Assembly: GCA_022825725.1 (NCBI GenBank)
Contig: JAJDWE010000031.1
Span: 62,001 to 126,000 of the forward strand
Source: Gemmatimonadota bacterium
GTDB taxonomy: Bacteria; Gemmatimonadota; Gemmatimonadetes; Palauibacterales; Palauibacteraceae
Reading direction: 5' to 3'
DNA length: 64,000 nt
This document shows, piece by piece, positions 45,461 to 54,047 of the stretch (position 1 is the stretch's first letter; each line of letters starts with the position of its first letter). The notes under the pieces were generated by a model. That model was not told the DNA's origin and did no database searches. It worked only from the letters and a program-made list of their open reading frames with translations. The translations under genes and the position numbers were made by a program.

Positions 45461-45658
45461 TTACTTGTAGGACTGCTGGACGTTGCGTCCGAAGCTGATC
45501 TCACCGTTGTCGATCCGGATGTTGAACCCGCAGTCGGGGTTCGAGCAGACCCATGCCTTGTACCGGATCGGCGCCCCGTCGCGTCCGTAGTCCGAAAGCG
45601 GGAGCAGGACCCCCTTCGTGCAACTCAAGCACTCCGTGAACGGCCCTGAATCGGCCAC
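45461..45658 (-). CDS. Small zinc-ribbon protein
   Basis: A 65-aa protein starting VADSGPFTECLSCTKGVLLP with two cysteine pairs (CLSC, and Cys in CSNPDCGF) forming a likely zinc ribbon, ending FGRNVQQSYK. GTG at 45656-45658 has GGGAGGGGG seven bases before it. A longer open start at 45716-45718 would overlap the Minf_1886 gene. No function known; the size suits a nucleic-acid or protein-binding partner. Confidence 0.6.
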   Translation of the reverse strand: MADSGPFTECLSCTKGVLLPLSDYGRDGAPIRYKAWVCSNPDCGFNIRIDNGEISFGRNVQQSYK

Positions 45659-45689
45659 GCGCTCACCCCCTCCCCTTCCAGTTCCTCCC

Positions 45690-46052
45690 CTACGCGCTCC
45701 AGGGGTAGCTGTCCTCAAAAGCTTCGTCGAAGCTGAAGAGCCCCTCGAAGTCCTCTCGCGAATCGTCGGGTTGTTTGATCAGCACTCCACATTCAACCAG
45801 CGCGAAGACGATCTCGCCGATGTCCGTCGTGCCGTGCACACCCCAGTGTTCGAGTACGGTCCGCGCCAGAGGGCCGAACCGCTCGAGCGCGAGTTCCCGG
45901 ACCGCGTCGGCGACTTCGGCGCCGCTGATGTGACGAGGCAGTTCGAGGCTGGACAGCCGGCGCTGGAGGGCGGAGAGCAAAAACAGGTATGCGGCTTCCG
46001 TATACCTGGGGTTGCCCTTCCTGATGTCCGTCAGAACCCCCGCTGTGTCCAC
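45690..46052 (-). CDS. Minf_1886 family protein
   Basis: A 120-aa conserved protein of unknown function. The family pattern YLFLLSALQRRL...RHISGAEVADAVRELALERFGPLARTVLEHWGV...GEIVFALVECGVL is clear; ending is rich in Asp/Phe. Found in Verrucomicrobia, Planctomycetes and Gemmatimonadota-type genomes. GTG start 46050-46052. Heads the operon zinc ribbon - nnrDE - thiL - plsC. Confidence 0.8.
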   Translation of the reverse strand: MDTAGVLTDIRKGNPRYTEAAYLFLLSALQRRLSSLELPRHISGAEVADAVRELALERFGPLARTVLEHWGVHGTTDIGEIVFALVECGVLIKQPDDSREDFEGLFSFDEAFEDSYPWSA

Positions 46053-46123
46053 CTCTTCTCACCTCGTCCCAGGCCCCTTTTCCCGGCCTTGGTGCGCACT
46101 GCCTTCAAGGACATGAAGGGCAA

Positions 46124-46153
46124 AGTTAGACGGGGGAAAAAGTTGGCGTCAAG
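46124..46153 (-). promoter_or_regulatory. Promoter of the Minf_1886 operon
   Basis: TTGACG (46148-46153; 5 of 6) and TAACTT (46124-46129; 3 of 6) with an 18-base spacer, about 70 bases before the Minf_1886 GTG. A strong -35 with weak -10. A small stem CGCTC/GAGCG at 46158-46174 just upstream could close the glyA transcript, though it lacks a U-run. Confidence 0.5.
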
Positions 46154-46181
46154 CTACGCTCTCGCCGCGAGCGCGGTCATC

Positions 46182-47459
46182 CTACGGATAAAGCGGGAAA
46201 TCCGCGCACAACGCCCGGACCTCGGAGTCCACCGCCGAAAGCGTCGCATCATCGCCTTCCGAGCGCAGCGCGCGGTGCATGAGGTCGGCGATTCCCTCCA
46301 TTTCGTTCTCGCCCATGGAGCGGGTCGACACCGCCGCCGTCCCGATCCTTATGCCGGACGCCACGAAGGGCGAACGGGTCTCGAACGGCACGGTGTTCTT
46401 GTTGACGGTGATGCCCGCCCGACCCAGCAGAGCCTCCGCATCCCTGCCGGTGAGATCCGTCGTCCGGAGGTCCACGAGGAGGAGGTGCGTATCCGTCCCT
46501 CCCGCCACGAGGTCATAGCCGTGTTCGGCGAGCCGCCGTCCCAGAGCGCGGGCGTTGCGCACGACGAGATCCGAGTACTCGCCGAACTCGGGGCGCAAAG
46601 CCTCCCCGAGCGCGACCGCCTTTGCGGCGATCACATGCATCAGGGGACCGCCCTGGAGTCCGGGGAACACGGCCTTGTCGACCGCCTTCGCGTGCTCCTC
46701 GCGGCACAGGATGAGCCCGCCTCGCGGCCCGCGCAGCGTCTTGTGCGTCGTCGTCGTCACGACATCCGCGTGCGGCACCGGGGACGGATGGTGTCCGGTC
46801 GCCACGAGACCCGCGATGTGCGCCATGTCCACGAGGACGCGGGCGCCGCATTCCTCGGCGATTTCCGCGAAACGCCCGAAATCGATCCGTCGCGGGTAGG
46901 CGCTGGCGCCCGCAATGATGACGGAAGGACGCACCTCCACCGCGGTCGCCCGGAGCGCGTCGTAGTCGATCGTCCGATCCGAGGCGCGCACTCCATAGGG
47001 GACGACGCGGTACCAGAGACCCGAGAAGTTGACGTGCGAACCGTGCGTGAGGTGCCCCCCGTGCGAGAGATCCATCCCGAGAAGCGTCGCCCCGGGTTCG
47101 GTGAGCGCCTGAAGCGCGGTCATGTTCGCACCGGAGCCGCTGTGCGTCTGGACGTTGCTGTGGTCCGCCCCGAACAGCCGGTGCGCGCGCTCGCGGGCGA
47201 GATTCTCGACCTCGTCCACAAACTCGCAGCCGCCGTAGTAGCGGCGCCCGGGATAGCCCTCCGCGTACTTGTTCGTCAGCACGCAGCCGGTCGCCTCGAG
47301 CACCCCCCGGGACACGAAGTTCTCGCTCGCGATCAACTCGAGACCCGTGCGCTGTCTCTCGAGCTCCCGGTCGATCGAAGCCGCTACCGCGGGATCCGTC
47401 TCGCGGAGCGGGCGTGGGTCCAGGGCGCCGATGGCTCTGCGTTCGGCCGTCGCACTCAC
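46182..47459 (-). CDS. glyA: Serine hydroxymethyltransferase
   Basis: A 425-aa PLP enzyme converting serine and tetrahydrofolate to glycine and methylene-tetrahydrofolate. [46 protein letters not shown] (PLP Lys in the HKTLRG stretch) and [10 protein letters not shown] are all intact. GTG at 47457-47459 overlaps the acyl-CoA dehydrogenase stop (GTGA). The last gene of the rex operon. Confidence 0.97.
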   Translation of the reverse strand: MSATAERRAIGALDPRPLRETDPAVAASIDRELERQRTGLELIASENFVSRGVLEATGCVLTNKYAEGYPGRRYYGGCEFVDEVENLARERAHRLFGADHSNVQTHSGSGANMTALQALTEPGATLLGMDLSHGGHLTHGSHVNFSGLWYRVVPYGVRASDRTIDYDALRATAVEVRPSVIIAGASAYPRRIDFGRFAEIAEECGARVLVDMAHIAGLVATGHHPSPVPHADVVTTTTHKTLRGPRGGLILCREEHAKAVDKAVFPGLQGGPLMHVIAAKAVALGEALRPEFGEYSDLVVRNARALGRRLAEHGYDLVAGGTDTHLLLVDLRTTDLTGRDAEALLGRAGITVNKNTVPFETRSPFVASGIRIGTAAVSTRSMGENEMEGIADLMHRALRSEGDDATLSAVDSEVRALCADFPLYP

Positions 47460-48649
47460 ACGTATCCCCTCTCTCTGTAGAGTTGCCGCGCGATCAGGCT
47501 GCGGTGCATTTCGTTGGCTCCCTCGTAGATCTCGGTGACCTTCGCGTCCCGGAAGAGACGTTCGACGGGGTATTCCCGCGAGTATCCGTAGCCCCCGAAC
47601 ACCTGGACGGCGTCGCGGGCGTTCGTCATCGCGGTCTCGCTCGCGAACAATTTGGCCACGCTGGAGAGACGGCGCGCCCGCGGGTCGCCCAATGTGTGCG
47701 CGGCGGCCGCACGCTCGAGCAGCCCCCGCGCGGCCTCGAGCCGGGTCACCATGTCGCCGAGCGTGAATTCCATCCCCTGAAACTCCCGCAGTGAGCGCCC
47801 GAACTGGCGTCGAGTATCCGCGTATTCGAACGCCGCGTCCACCGCGGCCGAGGCGATCCCGAGCGCCTGCGCCGCGATCCCGAGCCGGCCCGCCTCGAGG
47901 CCTTCGAGCGCGTAGCTGAAGCCCCGGTTTACCTCTCCGACCATAAGGTCTTGCGACAAAAAGACATCCTTCAGCGACAAAGCGACCGTCTCCGAACCTC
48001 GCTGTCCCATCTTTCGCTCTTTCCTGCCGACCGACAGTCCGTCCGTCCCGGCCGGCAGGAGAAAGGCGCTGATGCCGCGCGATCCACGCCGGTCGTCCAC
48101 CGTATCTGTCCTCGCGAAGATCAACACGACATCCGCGGACGCGCCGTTCGTCACCCACATCTTCTCGCCGTTGATAATCCAGCCGCCGTCGGCGGGCGTG
48201 GCCTGCGTCCGAAGCGCCGCGGCATCCGTACCGGCGCCGGCTTCGGAGAGAGAGAAGGCGCCGAGCACCTGCCCGCTGGCCATCCTGGGGAGCCACTCCT
48301 CCCGCTGTGTCTCGCTTCCGTGGCGCAGCAGAATCGCAGCGGCGAGCGAATTGTGAATGCTGACGGAGACCGCGACCCCGGCATCGCCCCACGCGAGTTC
48401 CTCCAGCACGTAGAGGTACGTGACGAGATCGAGCCCGAGACCGTCGTACCGCTCCGGTACCCGCATGGCGAGGAAGCCGAGCTCGCCCAGTTCCCGGTGG
48501 ATCGCGGCATCGAAGCGGTCCTCGTTCGCGTCCCGGGCTTCCGCCGTGGGCTGCAACCGCTCTTCGGCGAACTGGCGGGCGAGCGTGAGAATCTGTTCCG
48601 CCTCGGAGGAGAGTTCGAGGGCAGACCAGGAGCGGCGGCCGGTCGTCAT
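47456..48649 (-). CDS. Acyl-CoA dehydrogenase
   Basis: A 397-aa flavoprotein dehydrogenase. [12 protein letters not shown] and [10 protein letters not shown] are the FAD and substrate signatures; [42 protein letters not shown] holds the catalytic Glu in the YEG loop. Probably short-chain (butyryl-CoA-like) from operon context with thiolase and a 3-hydroxyacyl-CoA dehydrogenase; the chain length is not proved. ATG at 48647-48649, ATGA overlap with the upstream gene. Confidence 0.93.
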   Translation of the reverse strand: MTTGRRSWSALELSSEAEQILTLARQFAEERLQPTAEARDANEDRFDAAIHRELGELGFLAMRVPERYDGLGLDLVTYLYVLEELAWGDAGVAVSVSIHNSLAAAILLRHGSETQREEWLPRMASGQVLGAFSLSEAGAGTDAAALRTQATPADGGWIINGEKMWVTNGASADVVLIFARTDTVDDRRGSRGISAFLLPAGTDGLSVGRKERKMGQRGSETVALSLKDVFLSQDLMVGEVNRGFSYALEGLEAGRLGIAAQALGIASAAVDAAFEYADTRRQFGRSLREFQGMEFTLGDMVTRLEAARGLLERAAAAHTLGDPRARRLSSVAKLFASETAMTNARDAVQVFGGYGYSREYPVERLFRDAKVTEIYEGANEMHRSLIARQLYRERGYV

Positions 48650-49512
48650 GCCGCGGTGTAGTCGTAGAAGCCGCGACCGGACTTCCGGCCCAGCCGTCCG
48701 GCGGCGACGTACTTCGCGAGCAGCGGACAGGGGCGGTACTTGGAGTCGCCGAGTTCCGCGTGCAGGACCCGCATGATCGCGAGGCACGTGTCCAGTCCGA
48801 TGAGGTCGGCGAGCGCAAGCGGTCCCATGGGGTGGTTCATGCCGAGCTTCATCACGGTGTCCACCGCCTCGGCCTCCGCCACTCCCTCCATGAGACAGTA
48901 CACGGCTTCGTTGATCATCGGCATCAGAATCCGGTTGGCGACGAAGCCGGGATAGTCGTTCACCAGGACCGCCGTCTTCGAGAGCCGGGCGCAGAGGCCG
49001 AGGGTGAGGTCGGCCGTGTCGTCGGTGGTCTCGAGCCCCCGGATGACCTCGACGAGGCGCATGACGGGCACGGGGTTCATGAAGTGCATCCCGATCACGC
49101 GCCCCGGGTCGGCGGCGTGCGAGGCGATGAGGGTGATGGAGATCGAACTCGTGTTCGACGCGAGCAGCGTTTCCGGACCCACGACGGCGGACAACTCCTC
49201 GAAGAGCCTGAACTTGAGCGACGGGTCCTCGCTGGCTGCCTCCACGACGGCTTCCGCGCCCTCCAGCGCCGCCAGCGACCCCTCCGTCGTGATCCGGTCG
49301 AGCGCCGCCTCGGCCTCTTCCGTGGAGATCCGCTCCCGGCGGGTCTGGCGCGCGAGGTTTCGCTCGATGGAGGCCCGGGCCCGGCCGAGCGCTTCCGGCG
49401 CAACGTCCACGAGGCGGACGTCGATGCCGGCGAGCGCGAAGACGTGGGCAATGCCGCTTCCCATCGTCCCCGCGCCGACGACGCCGACCCGCGATACCTC
49501 ACCCGCTCGCAT
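48646..49512 (-). CDS. 3-hydroxybutyryl-CoA dehydrogenase
   Basis: A 288-aa NAD-dependent enzyme. The Rossmann loop [21 protein letters not shown] starts at about residue 9; [23 protein letters not shown] and the C-terminal [22 protein letters not shown] complete the family. ATG at 49510-49512 has GGGAG five bases before it; ATG at 49531-49533 would lengthen the overlap with the CPBP gene from 14 to 35 nt. Confidence 0.95.
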   Translation of the reverse strand: MRAGEVSRVGVVGAGTMGSGIAHVFALAGIDVRLVDVAPEALGRARASIERNLARQTRRERISTEEAEAALDRITTEGSLAALEGAEAVVEAASEDPSLKFRLFEELSAVVGPETLLASNTSSISITLIASHAADPGRVIGMHFMNPVPVMRLVEVIRGLETTDDTADLTLGLCARLSKTAVLVNDYPGFVANRILMPMINEAVYCLMEGVAEAEAVDTVMKLGMNHPMGPLALADLIGLDTCLAIMRVLHAELGDSKYRPCPLLAKYVAAGRLGRKSGRGFYDYTAA

Positions 49513-50404
49513 CGAGACTCCCACCATTGTCATCCGGGCTTCCCGTCGTCGTCGACAACCGGGAACCGGATCGGCTTCGCGACCCCGCGACCCGCCACAT
49601 CCACGCGGTCCCCAGTACGGTCACGAAGGTGATCAACAGCGCCCCCTCCGGCCCGAAGGCACCGCCCGTCCACAGTACCGGGCCCGTGACGGCGGCTTCG
49701 AGGCCGGAGACCGACACGTCGAGCCCGCTCACGGGCAGCCCGCTCGCCGCCATCACCCAGTTCCAGCCGAAGTGGAGCCCCGTGACGAACCACAGGCTGC
49801 CCGAACGCCAGTACGCCACGCCGAGCAACACGCCGGCAAGCGTCAGGTTGACGAGCGCGAGCGGCGTCACCCCCGGGTTGGCGCCGTGCACGAGGCCGAA
49901 CGCCACCGAGGTCGCGACCACGGCGGGAACGGGCCCGAACCGGAGGTGGAGGACGCGGAAGGGATACCCGCGAAACAGGAGTTCCTCCGTGAACGCAGCC
50001 ACCAGCAGGAGGGCCGAGACGTTCAATCCCTCGAGGACCGGTGCGGCTGACACGGTCCACGAGACCCAGCCCGGTGCGGCCAGGGCGAGAAGGGCGGCGC
50101 CGATGATCGCAAGTCCCGCCAGCACGCCGGAACCGAGTTCCAGGAGGCCCGGCGGTCCGGGCCTCAACCCGAGCGCGGACAGCGGACGCCTGTCGATGCC
50201 GACCGCGAGCAGCCAGGTGGCCGCACACGCCGCGAGGAGCACCGGCGCTACGGTCCGCCAGCCGATGGACTCCGCCGCCTCGGCGCCCGGCAGGCCGGCG
50301 ATGAGCGCGGTCGCGAACCCGAACACGAGTCCGAAGGCGATGAAGAGACCGGCGAATGCCGCCAGCCTCCCGACCCAGGCCCAGCCTTCGGGCTTCACGT
50401 TCAT
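49499..50404 (-). CDS. CPBP-family intramembrane protease
   Basis: A 301-aa membrane protein with about eight hydrophobic segments. The CPBP/CAAX-protease motifs are present: [11 protein letters not shown], then [10 protein letters not shown] and LHFGWNWV. Substrates of bacterial members are mostly unknown; some cut prenylated or bacteriocin-type peptides. ATG overlaps the thiolase stop (ATGA). Its last 14 bases overlap the 3-hydroxybutyryl-CoA dehydrogenase gene. Its role in this NADH-linked operon is unclear. Confidence 0.88.
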   Translation of the reverse strand: MNVKPEGWAWVGRLAAFAGLFIAFGLVFGFATALIAGLPGAEAAESIGWRTVAPVLLAACAATWLLAVGIDRRPLSALGLRPGPPGLLELGSGVLAGLAIIGAALLALAAPGWVSWTVSAAPVLEGLNVSALLLVAAFTEELLFRGYPFRVLHLRFGPVPAVVATSVAFGLVHGANPGVTPLALVNLTLAGVLLGVAYWRSGSLWFVTGLHFGWNWVMAASGLPVSGLDVSVSGLEAAVTGPVLWTGGAFGPEGALLITFVTVLGTAWMWRVAGSRSRSGSRLSTTTGSPDDNGGSLDASG

Positions 50405-51612
50405 CGCCGCTCCACGCTCAGCGCGACGGCGTTGCCTCCGCCGAGGCACAGGGTGGCCATCCCCTGCTCGACGTCACGGTCCCGCATCGCATGGAGGAGC
50501 GTCGTGAGGATCTTCGCGCCCGAAGCCCCGATCGGGTGGCCGAGGGCGATCGCCCCGCCGCGGACGTTCACGCGATCGAGATCCAGCCCCAGTTCGCGGG
50601 CGTCCGCGAGACACTGCACGGCGAATGCCTCGTTCATCTCCACGAGTCCGTAATCGGCGACCACCGTCCCATCGAGGGTCATGAGCTTCCGCACGGCATC
50701 GACGGGCGCGAAGAAGAGGTCGCGGGGCGCCATCGCACCCACGGAATAGGCCCGGATCCGCCCGAGGACCGGAAGGCCGTGCGCCGCGGCGTACGCCTCG
50801 GACGTGACGAGTGTGGCCGCCCCCCCGTCGTTGAGGCCGGGCGCGTTTCCGGCCGTGACGCTGGGCTCGGTGACCTCCGGCGGAGCATCGCCCGCGAAGG
50901 CGGGCTTCAGCTTTGCGAGCGCCTCGAGCGACGTGCCGCGACGCGGAGGCTCGTCCGTCTCGATCGTCACGGTCCCCTTGCGCGTCTCGATGTGGACGGG
51001 GACGACTTCTTCGGCGAATTCCCCCCCATCGATCGCGCGGATCGCCTTCTCGTGGCTGCCGAGCGCGAAGGCGTCCTGGTCCTCGCGGTTCACGCCCGCC
51101 TTGTGGGCCGTATACTCGGCGTGGCCGCCCATGTGACAGGTACCGAAGGCGCACCACAGACCGTCGTGTATGAGACCATCGACGAGCGACCGGTCCCCGA
51201 ACTTCACTCCCTCGCGGTGCCCCCGGAGCAGATAGGGGGCGTTCGACATCGACTCCATCCCGCCGGCCACGACGACCCGGGCGTCACCCGCCTTTATCGC
51301 CTGCGCCGCCAGCATGACGGCTTTCAGGCCGGAACCGCAGACCTTGTTCACGGTCACCGCCGGGACCGTCACCGGCACCCCGCCCCGGATCGCCGCCTGG
51401 CGGGCGGGCGCCTGTCCGACCCCCGCCTGCACGACATTCCCCATGATCACGTCGTCGATCTCCTCCGGGTCGACCCCGGCCCGGTCGACCGCCGCCGAGA
51501 TCGCGAGACCGCCGAGATCCGGGGCCGCGAGGGACGAGAGTCCGCCCATGAAGCGACCCGTGGGGAGCCGCGCGGCGGAGACGATGACCGGGGTTCTTTC
51601 GCTATCGCTCAT
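50401..51612 (-). CDS. Acetyl-CoA acetyltransferase (thiolase)
   Basis: A 403-aa type II thiolase. Active-site Cys in [35 protein letters not shown] and CLGGGN are all intact. It condenses two acetyl-CoA or splits acetoacetyl-CoA. With the 3-hydroxyacyl-CoA and acyl-CoA dehydrogenases downstream it covers three steps of a butyrate-type or beta-oxidation cycle. The missing step is an enoyl-CoA hydratase, not in the window. Confidence 0.96.
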   Translation of the reverse strand: MSDSERTPVIVSAARLPTGRFMGGLSSLAAPDLGGLAISAAVDRAGVDPEEIDDVIMGNVVQAGVGQAPARQAAIRGGVPVTVPAVTVNKVCGSGLKAVMLAAQAIKAGDARVVVAGGMESMSNAPYLLRGHREGVKFGDRSLVDGLIHDGLWCAFGTCHMGGHAEYTAHKAGVNREDQDAFALGSHEKAIRAIDGGEFAEEVVPVHIETRKGTVTIETDEPPRRGTSLEALAKLKPAFAGDAPPEVTEPSVTAGNAPGLNDGGAATLVTSEAYAAAHGLPVLGRIRAYSVGAMAPRDLFFAPVDAVRKLMTLDGTVVADYGLVEMNEAFAVQCLADARELGLDLDRVNVRGGAIALGHPIGASGAKILTTLLHAMRDRDVEQGMATLCLGGGNAVALSVERR

Positions 51613-51618
51613 GTTCCA

Positions 51619-52512
51619 TCACTCATGCCGTCGTTCGTGTGGTTCAACCCGTTCGGAAGGCCGATCCGGCCGCTTGTCGCGCCCGCGTCGCGGAACCGGC
51701 CCGAGAGCTTTTCGGAGCGCGGGCCACGTCGTCCAGCCCCGTCGTTCCGCGTCCTCGAGCATGCGGACGAGGATACGAGCCGTAGCGACCGCGTCGCCCC
51801 GCGCACGGTGGCGTTCGCGGATCTCGATCCCGTAGTAGTCGGCGACCGAGTCCAGGCCTCGACGCTCGAGTCCCGGCAGCAGTCGGCGCGCCATGTGAAC
51901 CGTGCACAGCCGAGGTCCCCGCGGGAGGCCGGCCCCTGCCCGCCGCATCTCGGCACGCACGAAGCCCCAATCGTACGCCGCGTTATGTGCGACGAAAACC
52001 CGGCCGCGGAGGTGCTCGCGCACCGGATCGCAGATCTGGGAGAAACTCGGTGCTCCGTGCGTCATCTCCGTGCGGATGCCGGTGAGGCGCGTGATCCACG
52101 GCGGAATCGGCACGCCGGCGTCCACGAGCGTCGAATAGCATCCGCCGATGGCGCCACGATCCACGTCCACGATCGCGATCTCCACCACCCGGCCGCTGGC
52201 CCCCGCGACACCGCCGTTTGTCTCGACATCCACGACCGCGTATCGGAGGTCGCGCAGCCCCCTGGCCGCCGGGTTGCGGGGCCGCCGGCTTCCCGCGGCA
52301 AGCCGCCAGGCCTCGCCGTCCTCCCCGTCGCGGGCGATCTCGGGAATCCCCTCGAGCAACTGTGCGACGAGCCGCCCGGCCATGGCCGGCGGACACCCGT
52401 GCATGCCGAGCACCTCGGCGGCGAGATCCACGGACGAGCGGGGACCGTCCTCGAGCCGGCGCAGCGCCTTGCGCACCAGCACCCCGTCGGGCGCGAAGTG
52501 CATACCCGTCAT
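51619..52512 (-). CDS. DEDD-type 3'-5' exonuclease (DnaQ-like)
   Basis: A 297-aa protein. Residues 1 to about 90 form an N-terminal winged-helix-like region of unknown role. The exonuclease domain has VVDVETNG (metal acids), HNAAYDWGFV and HRARGDA. It resembles DNA polymerase III epsilon/DinG-type nucleases. ATG overlaps the rex stop (ATGA); ATG three codons further is an alternative. A nuclease between rex and thiolase is an odd operon member. Confidence 0.85.
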   Translation of the reverse strand: MTGMHFAPDGVLVRKALRRLEDGPRSSVDLAAEVLGMHGCPPAMAGRLVAQLLEGIPEIARDGEDGEAWRLAAGSRRPRNPAARGLRDLRYAVVDVETNGGVAGASGRVVEIAIVDVDRGAIGGCYSTLVDAGVPIPPWITRLTGIRTEMTHGAPSFSQICDPVREHLRGRVFVAHNAAYDWGFVRAEMRRAGAGLPRGPRLCTVHMARRLLPGLERRGLDSVADYYGIEIRERHRARGDAVATARILVRMLEDAERRGWTTWPALRKALGPVPRRGRDKRPDRPSERVEPHERRHE

Positions 52513-53156
52513 GCATCGCTCCCGGTACGCCGACCCGACTCGGACATCAGGTAGCTCAGGCCTTCCAGTTCGAGCACGATGTCCACGGTCCGGATCGGCA
52601 CGCCGTTCACCTCGGAGAGTTCGATCGGCGCGAAGTTGAGGATCGCGCCCACGCCCGCGCGCTCGAGTTCCGCGGCGACCTCGGCGGCCACCTCCGTGGG
52701 GGTCGCGACGACCCCGATCTCCGCTCCGCACTCCGCGATGACCGGCCGGAGTTCCCTCATGGGACGAATCCTGAGCCCGTGCGCCCGCGTCCCGATCTTC
52801 GCCTCGTCGACGTCGAAGGCCGCGACGACATCGAATCCGCGCGCCGCAAGCCCGCCGTACCCGAGGAGCGCCGACCCGATCTTGCCGACACCCACCAGCG
52901 CGAGCCGCCAACTGCGTGAGAGCCCGAGGATGTTCTCCAGCGCCCGCACGAGCCCGTCGACCGAGTATCCGCGCCCGCGTTTCCCGAAGGAGCCGAAGTG
53001 GCTCAGATCCTTCCGGACCTGGGCCGAGGTGGCCCCTGAAGGTTCGGCAAGCTGCGAACTGGACACGAACTCCACGCCGGCTCGCTCGAGGTCGCGCAAC
53101 ATGCGGAGATACAGGGAGAGGCGCCGAACCGTCGAATCGGAAATTCTGCCGCTCAT
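52509..53156 (-). CDS. rex: Redox-sensing transcriptional repressor Rex
   Basis: A 215-aa winged-helix/Rossmann repressor that leaves DNA when NADH is high. SSSQLAEPSGATSAQVRKDLSHFGSFGKRGRGYSVDGLV is the DNA-binding half; ALVGVGKIGSALLGY is the NADH loop. The ATG at 53154-53156 follows AAGG at six bases. A Rex operator lies just upstream, so it represses itself; and since exonuclease, thiolase, CPBP, hydroxyacyl- and acyl-CoA dehydrogenase and glyA follow with overlaps, the operon is very likely its regulon. Confidence 0.95.
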   Translation of the reverse strand: MSGRISDSTVRRLSLYLRMLRDLERAGVEFVSSSQLAEPSGATSAQVRKDLSHFGSFGKRGRGYSVDGLVRALENILGLSRSWRLALVGVGKIGSALLGYGGLAARGFDVVAAFDVDEAKIGTRAHGLRIRPMRELRPVIAECGAEIGVVATPTEVAAEVAAELERAGVGAILNFAPIELSEVNGVPIRTVDIVLELEGLSYLMSESGRRTGSDA

Positions 53157-53164
53157 GCCCGCCC

Positions 53165-53182
53165 TTGTGAAAGGTTTCACAA
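53165..53182. promoter_or_regulatory. rex: Rex operator
   Basis: TTGTGAAAGGTTTCACAA on the plus strand: the published Rex half-sites TTGTGA and TCACAA with a six-base centre, both perfect. It ends next to the Shine-Dalgarno of rex, covering the expected start point of the promoter at 53186-53214. Confidence 0.92.
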
Positions 53183-53185
53183 ACC

Positions 53186-53214
53186 AAGATAGGGCCGGCC
53201 CGTGCTCAACTCAA
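53186..53214 (-). promoter_or_regulatory. rex: rex operon promoter
   Basis: TTGAGT (53209-53214; 4 of 6) and TATCTT (53186-53191; 4 of 6) with a 17-base spacer. The -35 overlaps the ksgA stop codon. The predicted start near 53179 lies inside the Rex operator, which is the right place for repression. Confidence 0.7.
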
Positions 53215-54047
53215 CGCGACGCGCTCCCTTCCTTTCCCGCCCGAAGCGCCGCCGCGAGGCGCACGAAGGTCGGAGGATCCAGCATCTCGGGGCGCACCGC
53301 GGGATCGATCGAAAGCCGCCCCAATACCGCCTCCACATCTCCGGCGAAACTCAGCTCCGGAGCCGTACGCAGCGTCTTCTGCAGTTGCTTCCGGCGGCGG
53401 TTGAAGCACGCGCGCGTCAACGTCCTGAGCGCCGCGCGGTCCACGGAGGCGGCGTCCGGACGCGGTTCCAGGCGAACCACCGCCGAATCGACCGCGGGGA
53501 CGGGACGGAACGCCTGGCGGCCCACGCGGAAGGCGAGCGAGGCGACGGCGATCGCCTGTACGCCGACCGAGAGCGCGCCGTACGCCTTGATGCCCGGCGG
53601 CGCGACGATGCGTTCCGCCACCTCTCTCTGCACCGTGAGCACGATGCGGCCGGCCGCCGGCTCGAGCTCGAGAAAGGTGAAGACGAGAGGCGACGTGATG
53701 TTGTAGGGCACGTTCGACACCACGCGCACCGCGGCGGCATCCCGCACGAGCTCCGGGAGTCCGATGCGAAGCGCGTCGCCTTCCACGACCTCCACGTCCG
53801 GCCGGTCCCCCCAGCGGGCGCGAAGCCCCCGGGCAAGGTCGCGATCCTTCTCGACGACGATGAGGCGACGGCAGCGGCCGACGAGGTACTGGCTGAGTTC
53901 TCCGTGCCCCGGTCCCACCTCGAGCACGACATCCGCGGGCTGCGGGTCGAGTTCCCGCACGATCTTGCGCTGGATGTTCGGGTCGACCAGGAAGTTCTGG
54001 CCGAGCGCGCGCTTCGGCCGGATGCCTTCGGCCTTCCCGGCGCTCAC
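53211..54047 (-). CDS. ksgA: 16S rRNA (A1518/A1519) dimethyltransferase
   Basis: A 278-aa SAM-dependent methyltransferase that dimethylates two adjacent adenines at the 3' end of 16S rRNA. ALGQNFLVDPNIQRKIV opens, VLEVGPGHGELSQYLVGR binds SAM, and SNVPYNITSPLV is the catalytic motif IV. GTG overlaps the stop of the regulator upstream (GTGA). Last gene before the rex promoter. Confidence 0.96.
   Translation of the reverse strand: MSAGKAEGIRPKRALGQNFLVDPNIQRKIVRELDPQPADVVLEVGPGHGELSQYLVGRCRRLIVVEKDRDLARGLRARWGDRPDVEVVEGDALRIGLPELVRDAAAVRVVSNVPYNITSPLVFTFLELEPAAGRIVLTVQREVAERIVAPPGIKAYGALSVGVQAIAVASLAFRVGRQAFRPVPAVDSAVVRLEPRPDAASVDRAALRTLTRACFNRRRKQLQKTLRTAPELSFAGDVEAVLGRLSIDPAVRPEMLDPPTFVRLAAALRAGKEGSASR

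Noticed and set aside
53157-53180. Upstream Rex start that adds MKPFTRAG
   Set aside because: It would put the start codon inside the Rex operator and the predicted transcription start; ATG at 53154-53156 has AAGG at good spacing.
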